64,000 nt of DNA, from contig NZ_CP152413.1 in assembly GCF_038967635.1 (NCBI RefSeq), positions 1,984,001-2,048,000 on the forward strand. The letters are read 5' to 3'. A program made the translations under genes and the position numbers. The notes under the pieces were generated by a model, which saw only the letters and a program-made list of their open reading frames with translations, was not told the origin of the DNA and searched no databases. This document shows, in pieces, positions 42,129 to 50,488 of this stretch. Numbering within the stretch: the stretch's first letter is position 1; each line of letters opens with the position of its first letter. Source of the stretch: Bradyrhizobium sp. B124 (GTDB taxonomy: Bacteria > Pseudomonadota > Alphaproteobacteria > Rhizobiales > Xanthobacteraceae).

Positions 42129-42681
42129 AGGTCAGCCTCCGCTTCGCTGCGGCCATGTCGCGGAACGCGGCCTTGTCGATCACCTTGACCTTGCCCCACA
42201 TGCCCTGGTGGCCGATGCCGCAGAATTCCTGGCATGGCATCACGTGATCGCCCGGCGCCTTGAAGCGTACCGGCAGGGCCGTGACGTAGCCCGGCACCAG
42301 CATCGTGTTGATGTTGGTGCCCTCGATCAGGAATCCGTGGACGACATCCGCGCTGGTGGCGCGGAAGGTGATAGGGGTCTCCGCCGGCACCACAACGCAT
42401 TGCGGCGTGAAGGAATATTGCTGGCCGATGGCGCGCACGGTGACCGAGCCGTCGGCCTCCATTTCGCTGCCGAGATTGCTCTCGATGAATTCGCCGGACA
42501 GATGCAACGCCTTGGGATCGGCGGTTTCGACCCGGCCCTGCGGCATCGTCGCCTGATGAATGCCGATATAGGCCGCCACGCCGACCAGCAGGCCGACGAT
42601 GACGATCGACAGCGTCGCCCAGCGCCGCTCGATCCGTGCGGCAACCGCCTCGCCGGGGCTATGGTCCGTCTCGGTCGCCAT
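42118..42681 (-). CDS. oxidase subunit II with CuA centre (ba3-type)
   Basis: A 187-residue protein with one membrane helix (WATLSIVIVGLLVGVAAYIGI) and a cupredoxin domain carrying the CuA site: VVHGFLIEG (His) and CQEFCGIGHQGM (two Cys, His, Met). A single N-terminal helix is typical of type B oxidases. I chose the ATG at 42681 because it shares one base with the stop of the upstream small gene (TGATG). It takes electrons from the cytochromes encoded alongside. Confidence 0.93.
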   Translation of the reverse strand: MATETDHSPGEAVAARIERRWATLSIVIVGLLVGVAAYIGIHQATMPQGRVETADPKALHLSGEFIESNLGSEMEADGSVTVRAIGQQYSFTPQCVVVPAETPITFRATSADVVHGFLIEGTNINTMLVPGYVTALPVRFKAPGDHVMPCQEFCGIGHQGMWGKVKVIDKAAFRDMAAAKRRLTCVD

Positions 42682-42860
42682 CAGGGAGCGCTCCGCGGCA
42701 GGAAGACGAGCAGATAGAACGCAAACCACAAGCCAACCACGATGGCCGTCGCAACGCCTGCGACCGCGACCGCGCCGCTCGGGCCCGCGCGAACGATGGT
42801 CTCGACGGCCTCGTCTTCCGAGACGGATGCAGGCGGTTGCGGCGAAGATGAGTTGATCAT
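42681..42860 (-). CDS. small single-helix oxidase subunit (subunit IIa-like, 59 aa)
   Basis: A 59-residue protein: acidic soluble N-terminus (SSSPQPPASVSEDEAVETIV) and one membrane helix (AVAVAGVATAIVVGLWFAFYLLVFL), ending PRSAP. It is directly coupled to subunit II (TGATG). Thermus ba3 oxidase has a one-helix subunit IIa, and proteobacterial type B operons often begin with a gene of this shape; this identification rests on size, topology and position, not on sequence similarity I can verify. Confidence 0.72.
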   Translation of the reverse strand: MINSSSPQPPASVSEDEAVETIVRAGPSGAVAVAGVATAIVVGLWFAFYLLVFLPRSAP

Positions 42861-42872
42861 GATCGCTTTCCC

Positions 42873-42977
42873 CTAGAGCGCGATGGGATCAGGTTGAATC
42901 GTCATCACGCCCTGGCTCCTTGTTTGAGCATGATCTTTTCGGAAAACCGCATCGCACTTTTCCGGATCATGCTTTAG
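42873..42977. repeat. dispersed palindromic repeat A, copy 2
   Basis: CTAGAGCGCGATGGGATCAG, a central CGCCCTGGCTCCTTGTTTG, then the inverted pair AGCATGATCTTTTCGGAAAACC / GCACTTTTCC-GGATCATGCT (each arm under 20 bases when split at the loop), ending CTTTAG. Its end overlaps the TAA stop (42974-42976) of the cytochrome gene. It separates that gene from the small-subunit gene inside the oxidase operon. Confidence 0.75.
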
Positions 42978-44230
42978 TTCAGCGTTGCTGCACGCAATTC
43001 GTTGGCCTGCCGCGCCGACACCGGTTCGCCGCGGTTGCCCCACGCCGTTCGAATGTAGGTCACGACCGCCGCAACCTCGTCGTCCGACAGCTTCTGCGCG
43101 AATGGCGGCATGCCGTGCGGCATCGGATTGCCTGATGTGCCCGGCGGATAGCCGCCATTGAGCACCATGCGGATGGGGTTGACGGCGGAAACCATCTGGA
43201 TTGACTGGTTGCCGGCGAGCGGCGGATAGTCCGGCGGCATGCCCTGCCCGGTCGCGCCATGGCAGCTCGCGCATTCACGGTCATAGATCGGCTTGCCGAA
43301 GGAGAGCAGCAGGCTGCTCTCGGCCGACGGCAGCGGCGTCGACGGCTTCTCAGGCGAACCGCGCTGCGCAAGGCCCTTCAGATAGATCGCCATCGCGTGC
43401 ACGTCGTCGTCATTGAGATATTGCAGGCTGTTGTAGACGACCTCGGCCATCGGCCCGTACACGGCGCCCTTGGCGGAGACGCCCTTGCGCAGATAGTCGA
43501 CGATCTCCTCGATCGTCCAGTCGCCGAGGCCCGTCTCCTTGTTCGAGGTCAAGGAGGGCGCGTACCAGTTCTGCATCGGGATCAGGCCGCCCTCGAAGGC
43601 CTGCGATTGCGAACTGCCGCCGAGCGCGTTGATCGGGGTATGGCACATGCCGCAATGGCCGAGCCCTTCGACGAGATATGCGCCCCGGTTCCACTCGGCG
43701 GACTTGCCCGGATCCGGCTTGAACTCGCCTTCCCTGAAGAACAGCGTGCGCTAGCCGAGGATCAGCGAGCGGTTGTTGAACGGGAATGTCAGGTCATGCG
43801 GCTTGTTGAGCTGCCTGACCGGCGCCACGGTGCGCAAATAGGCGTAGATCGCATCGCTGTCCTCGCGCGTCACCTGGGTGTAGGACGCGAACGGCATCGC
43901 CGGATAGACCAGCCCGCCATCGGGAAAGCGGCCATTATGCATCATCTGGTAGAACTGATCCGACGTCCACGTGCCGATCCCGGTCTGCGGGTCGGGCGTG
44001 ATGTTCGAGGTGTAAAGCGTGCCGAACGGCGTCTTCATCGGAAGGCCGCCGGCGAAGGTCTTGCCTTCACGCGCCGTGTGGCAGGCGATGCAATCGCCGG
44101 CACGCGCGAGATACTCGCCCTTGGCGATGACGGCCGGATCAGCCGCCTTCTGCTGTGCGAGTGCGGCGACGGGCGCGAATGCCAGCATCAGTCCGACCAG
44201 CAGTCCTGTGGAGGTTCGCGACATCGGCAC
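42974..44230 (-). pseudogene. triheme cytochrome c interrupted by an in-frame TAG
   Basis: One continuous frame of 419 codons from the ATG at 44230 to the TAA at 42974, except for a single TAG at 43753-43751 (codon 160). The first part has a signal peptide and heme motif CIACHTAR. After the TAG the same frame continues RTLFFREGEFKPDPGKSAEWN and RGAYLVEGLGHCGMCHTP (heme 2), then CASCHGATGQGMP (heme 3). In the related alcohol/gluconate dehydrogenase cytochrome subunits this joint is '...LGWRxLFF', with a conserved Trp where the TAG stands, so TGG to TAG is the simplest explanation. Unless suppressed, only a 159-residue monoheme fragment is made. A sequencing error is possible. Confidence 0.85.
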
Positions 44231-44237
44231 GATCCCT

Positions 44238-44948
44238 TCAGTGCGGTTCGCTGCCGCATTCCAGCGGCATCGGAAGGCTGCCTCGCGGCGCGAAGGACGG
44301 ATCTGCCGGCGCCGGGCGCGACGACAAATAGGCAGCCACGGCCTTCACGTCGTCCTCCGTCAGCAGGCTCGCGACGATCTGCATGCAATCGGGGGCGAGC
44401 GCGGTCCGCGTGCCGTAGCGCCAGCCGCCGAGCTGGCCGCTGATATAGGCCGCGCGCAAGCCGAGCAGGCCCGGAATGCCGGGCTCCATACCGCCCAATG
44501 CCGGACCATGACAGGCAGAACAGGGCGGAATGCCGTGCTGCGGGTCGCCGTTCTTCACGATCGCTTCGCCGCGCGCCAGGATCTCCTTGCTATCGACCGG
44601 CGGGACCGGCGGCGGAAATGCCGGCCTGAGCGAAGCGAAATACTCGGCGATCTTCTTCAGATAATCGTCGGTCTGGAACTCCAGCAGATAGTTCATCGGC
44701 GGATATTTCCGCCGTCCATCCCTGAACGCGATCAGCTGGTTATAGAGGTAGCCGGCCGGCTTGCCGGCAAGGCGCGGGAAATAAACGTCGCTGGTGCCCT
44801 CGCCTTCGGCGCCGTGACAGGGCGCGCAGGCAAGAACGCGGGCGGCCATGGTGTCGGGTGCGCGCTCGGTTGTCTGCGATTGCGCCGCACCGATCGGCAA
44901 CCCAGCCCAGGCAAGAAGCGCAAGCAGCGGTATCAGACGATGCGCCAC
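44238..44948 (-). CDS. diheme cytochrome c (c4-like)
   Basis: A 236-residue periplasmic precursor with signal peptide (LIPLLALLAWAGLPIGAAQS). It has two c-type hemes, CAPCHGAEGEG (about residue 41) and CSACHGPALGG (about 144), each followed by a Met-containing axial segment (KYPPMNYLLEF; LAPDCMQIVASLLTEDDVKAVAAYL). The start is a GTG at 44948. It is the first gene of the ba3-type oxidase operon, 7 bp before the interrupted cytochrome gene, and is a likely soluble electron carrier to the oxidase. Confidence 0.9.
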   Translation of the reverse strand: MAHRLIPLLALLAWAGLPIGAAQSQTTERAPDTMAARVLACAPCHGAEGEGTSDVYFPRLAGKPAGYLYNQLIAFRDGRRKYPPMNYLLEFQTDDYLKKIAEYFASLRPAFPPPVPPVDSKEILARGEAIVKNGDPQHGIPPCSACHGPALGGMEPGIPGLLGLRAAYISGQLGGWRYGTRTALAPDCMQIVASLLTEDDVKAVAAYLSSRPAPADPSFAPRGSLPMPLECGSEPH

Positions 44949-44978
44949 AGTTCACCCCCAGCGCGACGACGATGGGGA

Positions 44979-45008
44979 ATTATAGGCACATCGCGAAAGG
45001 GCGAGCAA
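44979..45008 (-). promoter_or_regulatory. sigma70-like promoter of the ba3 oxidase operon
   Basis: On the minus strand TTGCTC (45008-45003), 18 bases, TATAAT (44984-44979). The -10 box is a perfect consensus, about 31 nt upstream of the GTG start of the cytochrome c4-like gene. Confidence 0.6.
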
Positions 45009-45099
45009 CGGAGCTCAATGCTTCGACGCGCCGCGGCTTGAGTGCGACGCAACGAATTTGATTCAGCTCGACGCGTCGCAATTGATTCATATCCATGCG

Positions 45100-45528
45100 C
45101 TATTTGCGATAGACCTGCGCCGGATCGAACAGCCGCTCGGCGTCGACGAAGGCCAGGCTGACATTGCCACCCTCGCCCTTCACGGCGCGATAGAAGCAGG
45201 AGCGCCGTCCGGTGTGGCAGGCCGCGCCGATCTGCTCAACCTTGATCCACACCGCGTCCTGATCGCAATCCATCCGGATCTCGATCACGCGCTGGGTCTG
45301 GCCCGAGCTCTCGCCCTTGCGCCACAGCGCATTGCGCGAGCGGCTGAAGTACCAGCCTTCGCCGGTCGCGATGGTCTTGCGCAGGGCTTCGTCGTTCATG
45401 TGCGCGACCATCAGCACGTCGCCGGTCGCGGCATCGGTCGCGACGCAGGTCACAAGACCTGTCGCGTCGAATTTGGGCTGGAAGGCCAGCCCTTCTTCGC
45501 GGTCGTGATCGTGGGTCGATGCGGACAC
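45100..45528 (-). CDS. hisI: phosphoribosyl-AMP cyclohydrolase
   Basis: A 142-residue cytosolic enzyme of histidine biosynthesis that opens the adenine ring of phosphoribosyl-AMP. It shows the family core [36 protein letters not shown] (metal Asp/Cys) and [14 protein letters not shown] (zinc Cys). I chose the GTG at 45528, with GAGGTTTTCC just upstream and the normal HisI length; no ATG lies nearby. The gene follows folE by 28 bp, as in other Bradyrhizobiaceae, although the two pathways are distinct. Confidence 0.94.
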   Translation of the reverse strand: MSASTHDHDREEGLAFQPKFDATGLVTCVATDAATGDVLMVAHMNDEALRKTIATGEGWYFSRSRNALWRKGESSGQTQRVIEIRMDCDQDAVWIKVEQIGAACHTGRRSCFYRAVKGEGGNVSLAFVDAERLFDPAQVYRK

Positions 45529-45556
45529 GGAAAACCTCGCTCGAGAAAACGCGAGG

Positions 45557-46237
45557 TTACCGGCTCGGTCCTCGCACCAGGGACAGGAAACGCTGCTGCT
45601 CCACCGGATTGTCGCGGAACATGCCGGTGAAGCGGCTGGTGAAGGTCGATGCACCATGCTTGGCGACGCCGCGCACCGACATGCAGGTATGCTCCGCCTC
45701 GATCAGCACGGCAACGCCACGGGGCTTCAGCACCTCGTCGATCGCGGCCGCGACCTGCGCGGTGAGATGCTCCTGGGTCTGCAGGCGGCGGGCGAAGATG
45801 TCGGTCAGCCGCGCTAGCTTGGAGAGACCCACGACGCGCTCCACCGGCGTGTAGGCGATATGCGCCCTGCCGTAGAACGGCATCATGTGATGCTCGCACT
45901 GCGAGGTGAATTCGATATCGCGGACCAGGACGAAATCGTCGTAGCCGGCGGTCTCGCCGAAGGTGCGGTTCAGCACCTCGGCGGGGCACTGATGATAGCC
46001 CTGATAGAGCTCGTCATAGGCCTCGACGACGCGGCGCGGCGTGTCGAGCAGGCCCTCGCGGCCGGTGTTCTCGCCGATATAGGCGAGCAGCGTCTTCACG
46101 GCGTCCTCGGCCTCCGCCCGCGACGGGCGCGGCTGATCGGCACGGACGGCCGCCGCCATGAATTCTGCAGGGTCGAGCTCGCTGGCCTTCGCGTCGGCCG
46201 GCTTGTTGGGGCGAATCGGTTTGATCAAGGCGTCCAT
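45557..46237 (-). CDS. folE: GTP cyclohydrolase I
   Basis: A 226-residue enzyme converting GTP to dihydroneopterin triphosphate, the first step of folate synthesis. It shows the family signatures [36 protein letters not shown] (zinc Cys and His) and [20 protein letters not shown], with a second zinc Cys in [12 protein letters not shown]. The first 45 residues are a variable extension. The start ATG at 46237 precedes a Lys/Pro-rich segment. Divergent from the Fe-S scaffold gene across 240 bp, in which I see nothing distinct. Confidence 0.95.
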   Translation of the reverse strand: MDALIKPIRPNKPADAKASELDPAEFMAAAVRADQPRPSRAEAEDAVKTLLAYIGENTGREGLLDTPRRVVEAYDELYQGYHQCPAEVLNRTFGETAGYDDFVLVRDIEFTSQCEHHMMPFYGRAHIAYTPVERVVGLSKLARLTDIFARRLQTQEHLTAQVAAAIDEVLKPRGVAVLIEAEHTCMSVRGVAKHGASTFTSRFTGMFRDNPVEQQRFLSLVRGPSR

Positions 46238-46477
46238 GTCTTCTCCGTTCGACCGGCCCTGGCATTTGCCCTTGGACCGGATGTGTCACCGGGCAGACGG
46301 GGCGGATCGTCGAACCGCCGGGCGCCTGAGTCCCATCTTTGTAGCACCGCCGCGGCGCAAGTGGCCCGCGGTGGAAGCATAGCCGGGCTATGTTTCGGAC
46401 GATGCGGTTCATATATAGGACGGTGAGACCCAGCCGCCAAGAGCGCCCGGCGCAGCCGGAACCAGGCATCTACCCCC

Positions 46478-46924
46478 ATGCTGAACGACATTTATAACAA
46501 GCGGATCATTGAGTTGGCCGGCAATATTCCGCGCCTCGGACGGCTGGCCGAACCGGACGCCAGTGCCACCGCTCATTCGAAATTGTGCGGTTCGACCGTC
46601 AAGGTCGACCTCAAGATGGACGGCCCCGTCGTGACGGACTTCGCCCATGACGTGAAGGCCTGCGCACTCGGCCAGGCTTCCTCTTCGATCATGGCAAGCC
46701 ATGTGGTCGGGTCGACCGCGGATGAGCTGCGCGAATTGCGCGAGACCGTCCGCAAGATGCTGAAGGAAAATGGCCAGCCTCCACAGGGCGGCAAATGGGC
46801 CGACATCGCGCTGCTCGAGCCGGTGCGCGACTACAAGGCCCGCCATGCCTCCACCCTGCTGACTTTTGATGCCGTGGTCGACGCGATCGGCCAGATCGAG
46901 GCCAAGGCAAAGCAGCCGGCGTAA
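46478..46924 (+). CDS. iron-sulfur cluster assembly scaffold protein (NifU_N/IscU-like)
   Basis: A 148-residue protein of the NifU N-terminal/IscU fold. Two of the three cluster-ligand cysteines are visible, in SKLCGSTV (about residue 37) and VKACALGQASSS (about 62). The third ligand position, in the C-terminal helix region RDYKARHASTLL, is His/Ala rather than Cys. From memory the whole alphaproteobacterial subgroup reads RHAS here, so this is a lineage feature, not a mutation. It is a scaffold or carrier in Fe-S assembly; not the main SUF scaffold (SufBCD is not here). Confidence 0.88.
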   Translation: MLNDIYNKRIIELAGNIPRLGRLAEPDASATAHSKLCGSTVKVDLKMDGPVVTDFAHDVKACALGQASSSIMASHVVGSTADELRELRETVRKMLKENGQPPQGGKWADIALLEPVRDYKARHASTLLTFDAVVDAIGQIEAKAKQPA

Positions 46925-46961
46925 GCCCGACCGCCAGCCTCAACCTTACTGCCAACCTAGA

Positions 46962-47879
46962 CTACTGCGAAGGCTGGACCGGCGCCGGCGCTGCGGTGCC
47001 GCCGGTCGGCACCACGGCCTCGGCGGTCTTGGTCGCCTTCGCGGCCTGTGGCAGCGCCTCGCCTTCCATCGCGCTGCTCGCGAAGCGATCGGGGTTCTTC
47101 GGCTTCGCATCGGCGACCGGGATTGCGTTGTCCTGATGCGGCAGCACGTCGGCGACTGCATCCGTGGTGACGAGATTGGTCAGCCGCAATTCAGTCGCCG
47201 ACAATTCGTGCAAATCTTCCCACGGCGGCACGCTGAGTGCGAGCGACAACAGCTCACCCGCACCACCCATCTCGAAGGTGTATTTGGCAAGACGGCCGAT
47301 ATCGCGCTCGACGATCATCAGGTCCTGCGCGGTGTAGCTGGCGGCCTTGGCGTCATCGGCGCGATCGCCCATCCAGATTTGATGCACCCGGATGTGCGCG
47401 GCCGGTGGAACATAGCGCGTCTTGCCCGACAACAGCAGGAACACGCACATCGACTCGCAATAGGCATCCGGCAGCACGCTGGCGCGGTCGCCTTGCGCGG
47501 CCGCATTGACAACGCTGGTGCCGACCGTGGTCAGAGCGCCGAGACCGCGGAAGCGGCGGCCGAGCGCGATCGCGTCGTTGACCGAGCCGCCGCTGGAGTC
47601 GAGCACGATGGTAGCGCCGCCAAGCTGGCGGCTGCGCGCGAACTCGTCGAATTCCTTGGGGCTATCGGCCGTGATGATGCCGACCGCCGACACCCAGCCG
47701 CGGCAATTCGGCTGGCAGGCGATCCAGCTGAACTTCATCGGCAGCTTGCGTTCTTCGAGGGTCGAGCTGGTCTGCGTGGAGTTACCCGCCCATGCGGCGG
47801 TGCCGGAAACCGCGAAGCAAAGGGCAACGGCGCCGGTGAGCACCCAACTGCGCAATGAAAGCGAGTTCGCGAGCCTCAA
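46962..47879 (-). CDS. exported ClpP-like protein (COG3904 type), paralogue 1
   Basis: About 305 residues with a signal peptide (SLRSWVLTGAVALCFAVSGTAAWA|GN). The core resembles the ClpP/crotonase-like COG3904 family: GATIVLDSSGGSVNDAIALG, DAYCESMCVFLLLSGKTRYV, AAHIRVHQIW, with Cys pairs CQPNC and CESMC. A Pro/Ala/Lys-rich tail closes it. The best start is a TTG at 47879 preceded by GGAAGGAACC; a GTG at 47945 would lengthen the leader by 22 residues. A second member lies at 50489-51790. Periplasmic; activity unproven. Confidence 0.75.
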   Translation of the reverse strand: MRLANSLSLRSWVLTGAVALCFAVSGTAAWAGNSTQTSSTLEERKLPMKFSWIACQPNCRGWVSAVGIITADSPKEFDEFARSRQLGGATIVLDSSGGSVNDAIALGRRFRGLGALTTVGTSVVNAAAQGDRASVLPDAYCESMCVFLLLSGKTRYVPPAAHIRVHQIWMGDRADDAKAASYTAQDLMIVERDIGRLAKYTFEMGGAGELLSLALSVPPWEDLHELSATELRLTNLVTTDAVADVLPHQDNAIPVADAKPKNPDRFASSAMEGEALPQAAKATKTAEAVVPTGGTAAPAPVQPSQ

Positions 47880-48119
47880 TTTGGTTCCTTCCCCCAAGCC
47901 CTTGGTGATGCGAGCGGTGGCAATGGCCCCATGGCAATGCGCCACGAATCTGTCATCGGCGCGTAATGGGAACGGTAGCGTTGCTGCCTTGGACCGTCCA
48001 TAGAGCCCTTGCTGCAGCGCGACCGGTGCTGTGCAATAGTGGCCAACTGTGGCGTAAATATCTGCAATTGAACAGTTCCTTAGCTTGGAACCCCCGCAAG
48101 ATTACGTACATAGTTGCGT

Positions 48120-48473
48120 ATGTCACCGACCGATCATTCAACGACACACCAACCGCGATGCATGGACTGTGCCACCACCATGCGCCGCATGCCGCGCAAC
48201 CTTGGCCGCGCCTTGATCTGGATCTACCGGCACACGCTGTCGCCGCTGGTCGGCTACAACTGCCGGCATCTGCCGACCTGCTCGGTCTATGGCGATGAAG
48301 CGATCGAGCGCTTCGGACTCTGGGCCGGCGGGTGGATGACGCTGGCAAGATTGCTGCGCTGCCAGCCCTGGGGAACCTCCGGCATCGATAATGTCCCGCA
48401 GACGAGGCCGCCGGGGGCACACTGGTATCTGCCCTGGCGCTACGGCCGCTGGCGCGGCGTCAACGACGCCTGA
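48120..48473 (+). CDS. yidD: membrane protein insertion efficiency factor YidD
   Basis: A 117-residue protein containing the YidD domain: RALIWIYRHTLSPLVGYNCRHLPTCSVYGDEAIERFG (two Cys in NCRHLPTC, normally CRYxPTCS) and ARLLRCQPWGTSGIDNVP. It lies at the cytosolic face of the membrane and assists YidC-dependent insertion. The exact start is unclear: ATGs at 48120, 48162 and 48189 are in frame; the domain itself begins near 48190. Here it lacks its usual rnpA-yidC neighbours. Confidence 0.88.
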   Translation: MSPTDHSTTHQPRCMDCATTMRRMPRNLGRALIWIYRHTLSPLVGYNCRHLPTCSVYGDEAIERFGLWAGGWMTLARLLRCQPWGTSGIDNVPQTRPPGAHWYLPWRYGRWRGVNDA

Positions 48474-48573
48474 TCTGTTGCGGCGCTCCCAAACGCCACG
48501 CGCATAGCTGTTCCGGCGGAACTGTGGCGATACTTGGCGTTTGTTTCATCGTCCCCTTGGGGAGGAAACAACA

Positions 48574-48741
48574 ATGCGCTGGAAACTCAGCCACAATGGG
48601 CACGATCCCCGGCAGATCGATTTGCTGGCCGTGCTTGCCCTGCTCCTCGTGATCGTTGCCGCCTACGGCTACTTCACCCACAATCCGAACAAGCCGAGCA
48701 CGACGGCATTCATCGTGCCCAGCCAGAGCGTGAAGTGGTGA
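48574..48741 (+). CDS. small single-pass membrane protein (55 aa)
   Basis: A 55-residue protein with a strong ribosome-binding site (GGGGAGGAAAC, 6-7 nt upstream of the ATG at 48574). It has a polar head (MRWKLSHNGHDPRQID), one helix (LLAVLALLLVIVAAYGYF) and a periplasmic tail (THNPNKPSTTAFIVPSQSVKW). Good start signal and topology make it a convincing gene. Function unknown. Confidence 0.68.
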   Translation: MRWKLSHNGHDPRQIDLLAVLALLLVIVAAYGYFTHNPNKPSTTAFIVPSQSVKW

Positions 48742-48903
48742 CGCGCAGAGCGAGCAGCCACAGCGCCGAGCCCCGGACCAGGCGCTGACCTCACCCCATG
48801 TGGTGTTGACCACCGAGCGATCTGCGCCGCGCGGCATTGTCTGCATCCCGCATGCACCATAGGCTTCAACCATTGGGACAGATATTTTTCTCGGGGGTGG
48901 GCA

Positions 48904-49230
48904 TTGCAGGAAGGCTTGTACAAGCTCGAATTTCATACCGTTCACGGCACCGGCACCGGTGTGCTCTACGCGACGGGCGGCAAGCTGCGCGGCGGCAACT
49001 CGGCCTTTGCCTCCGTCGGCAACTACACCCACCGCGGTGACGGCATTCATGTCAAGGTCTCGACCCAGCGGCACAATGCCGATCCCGCCTTCCGGCCGCT
49101 GTTCGGGACCGACATGATCACGTTGATGCTGAAGGGCACCGCGAACGGCGACATGGTCGACTTCGAGGGCGAGGCCCTGCAACTGCCGGGCGTGAGCTTC
49201 AAGGCGTTCCTGACTCGGATCGCCGATTAA
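48904..49230 (+). CDS. GrlR-family regulatory protein
   Basis: A 108-residue beta-barrel-type protein beginning MQEGLYKLEFHTVHGTGTGV with a TTG start at 48904 and GGGGTGGGCA upstream. GKLRGGNSAFASVGNYTH, VKVSTQRHN, LFGTDMITLMLKGTANGD and LPGVSFKAFLTRIAD follow the GrlR pattern (the type III secretion negative regulator of enteropathogens). Rhizobial genomes carry several stand-alone GrlR-like genes unlinked to secretion loci, and no such locus is here. Ligand or partner unknown. Confidence 0.8.
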   Translation: MQEGLYKLEFHTVHGTGTGVLYATGGKLRGGNSAFASVGNYTHRGDGIHVKVSTQRHNADPAFRPLFGTDMITLMLKGTANGDMVDFEGEALQLPGVSFKAFLTRIAD

Positions 49231-49231
49231 C

Positions 49232-50395
49232 TCACTCAGCGGCGGCAGCGCGCGCGGCCGGCCGCGGCCGCGTCATGACCACGACCGCAAGGGCCGCCGC
49301 GACGAAGGCCGTGGCCACATAGCCAGCGCTGTAGAGCCATTCGCGCGCGAACAGCAATCCGCCGACCGCTGAGCCGATGGCCTGGCCGATATACAGCACC
49401 GAGGTGTTGAGCGAGACCGACGCCGACGCGAGCGTCGGCGCCGCACCGACCAGACGAACCTGCTGCATCGAATTGGTCGACGCAAAGCCGAGGCCCCACA
49501 CCGCAACCGAGGCGGCCATCAATGCGTAGGCACCGGCGCTCAGCGCCCAGCCGGCAACGCCTGCGAGCAGCAGCACCGTGAACAGCACCGACGTCTTCCA
49601 GGCCCCCCAGGAATCCACGATGCGGGTCGCGATCGCAATGCCGACGAACCCGAAGATGCCGTAGAGCGCGAACACGATGCCGACGCCGTCCGCGTTGGCG
49701 CCGGTCAATTTGCCGAGCAGCGGCCCCATGAAGGTGAACACCACGAACTGGCCGGACATCTGCAACGTCGTGATCGAGAGCAGCAGGATGACGGTCGGAT
49801 TGCGGCCGAGATCGGCCCAGGTCCTCAGGTCGACCGGCGCACCATGCAACCCGCCGGGCAACCGCCACCACAGCAGCAGGCAGCTCACGAGCCCGGTCAG
49901 CGCGATCGCGCCATAGGTCACGCGAAAACCGTAACGGCTTGCGATGAAGGTGATCAACGGCAGCCCGATTGCAGCGGCGAGCGACCAGCCGAGGAAGATA
50001 TAGGCGATCGTGCTGCCGCGCTTCTCCACCGGCACGATCAGCGCCGCGGTGCCTGCCGCCTGTGGCGTGTAGAGGACACCGACCGCGAGCATGACCAGGC
50101 GGATGATCAAGAGACTGTCGTAATCCGGCGCGAAGGCCGATGCCGCGTTGGTCAGCGTCAGCACCAGGAGCGTCGCCGTCAGCAGCGCCCGCCGTTCGAA
50201 CCGGCTGGTCAGCCACGCCGTCACCGGCGAGCCCACGCACAGCACGATCGCGCCGAAGGTGATCAGGAGACCGGCGGCGTGGATCGTGACGCCGAGCCCG
50301 TTGGACAGCTCCGACAGCATGCCGGCCGGCGCCAGCACCGAGCAGCCGGTGACGATATTGCCGAGCATCAATGCGGTGGGAGCGAAGCGTTTCAC
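49232..50395 (-). CDS. MFS transporter (AraJ/DHA1-like)
   Basis: A 387-residue, twelve-helix major facilitator. GAIVLCVGSPVTAWLTSRFERRALL is the loop 2-3 motif A region, VGVLYTPQAAGTAALIVPVEKRG the loop before helix 5, and IAYIFLGWSLAAAIGLPLITFIASRYGFR the motif C-like region. I chose a GTG at 50395 (VKRFAPTALMLGN), since upstream residues are Cys-rich and unlike a transporter start. A drug or sugar exporter role is likely, substrate unknown. A palindrome just upstream (50431-50444) may be its operator. Confidence 0.87.
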   Translation of the reverse strand: MKRFAPTALMLGNIVTGCSVLAPAGMLSELSNGLGVTIHAAGLLITFGAIVLCVGSPVTAWLTSRFERRALLTATLLVLTLTNAASAFAPDYDSLLIIRLVMLAVGVLYTPQAAGTAALIVPVEKRGSTIAYIFLGWSLAAAIGLPLITFIASRYGFRVTYGAIALTGLVSCLLLWWRLPGGLHGAPVDLRTWADLGRNPTVILLLSITTLQMSGQFVVFTFMGPLLGKLTGANADGVGIVFALYGIFGFVGIAIATRIVDSWGAWKTSVLFTVLLLAGVAGWALSAGAYALMAASVAVWGLGFASTNSMQQVRLVGAAPTLASASVSLNTSVLYIGQAIGSAVGGLLFAREWLYSAGYVATAFVAAALAVVVMTRPRPAARAAAAE

Positions 50396-50430
50396 GCCGC
50401 GTTGATAGCAGACCCCGAAATCAATGCAAC

Positions 50431-50444
50431 TGCATCTAAATGCA
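50431..50444. promoter_or_regulatory. palindrome upstream of the MFS gene
   Basis: TGCAT-CTAA-ATGCA is a perfect inverted repeat 36-49 bp upstream of the GTG start, with an extra TGCA half-site at 50425. The form suits a MarR- or TetR-type regulator, but none is adjacent. Confidence 0.3.
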
Positions 50445-50488
50445 TAGCACGTGATCGATGGCACGTGATCGAATGGCGCCGGTTGCGC

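Noticed and set aside
42974..43648. Downstream half of the split cytochrome as an independent gene starting at 43648
   Set aside because: That ATG lies inside the CXXCH of heme 2 and has no ribosome-binding site; the frame upstream continues with conserved family sequence to the TAG.
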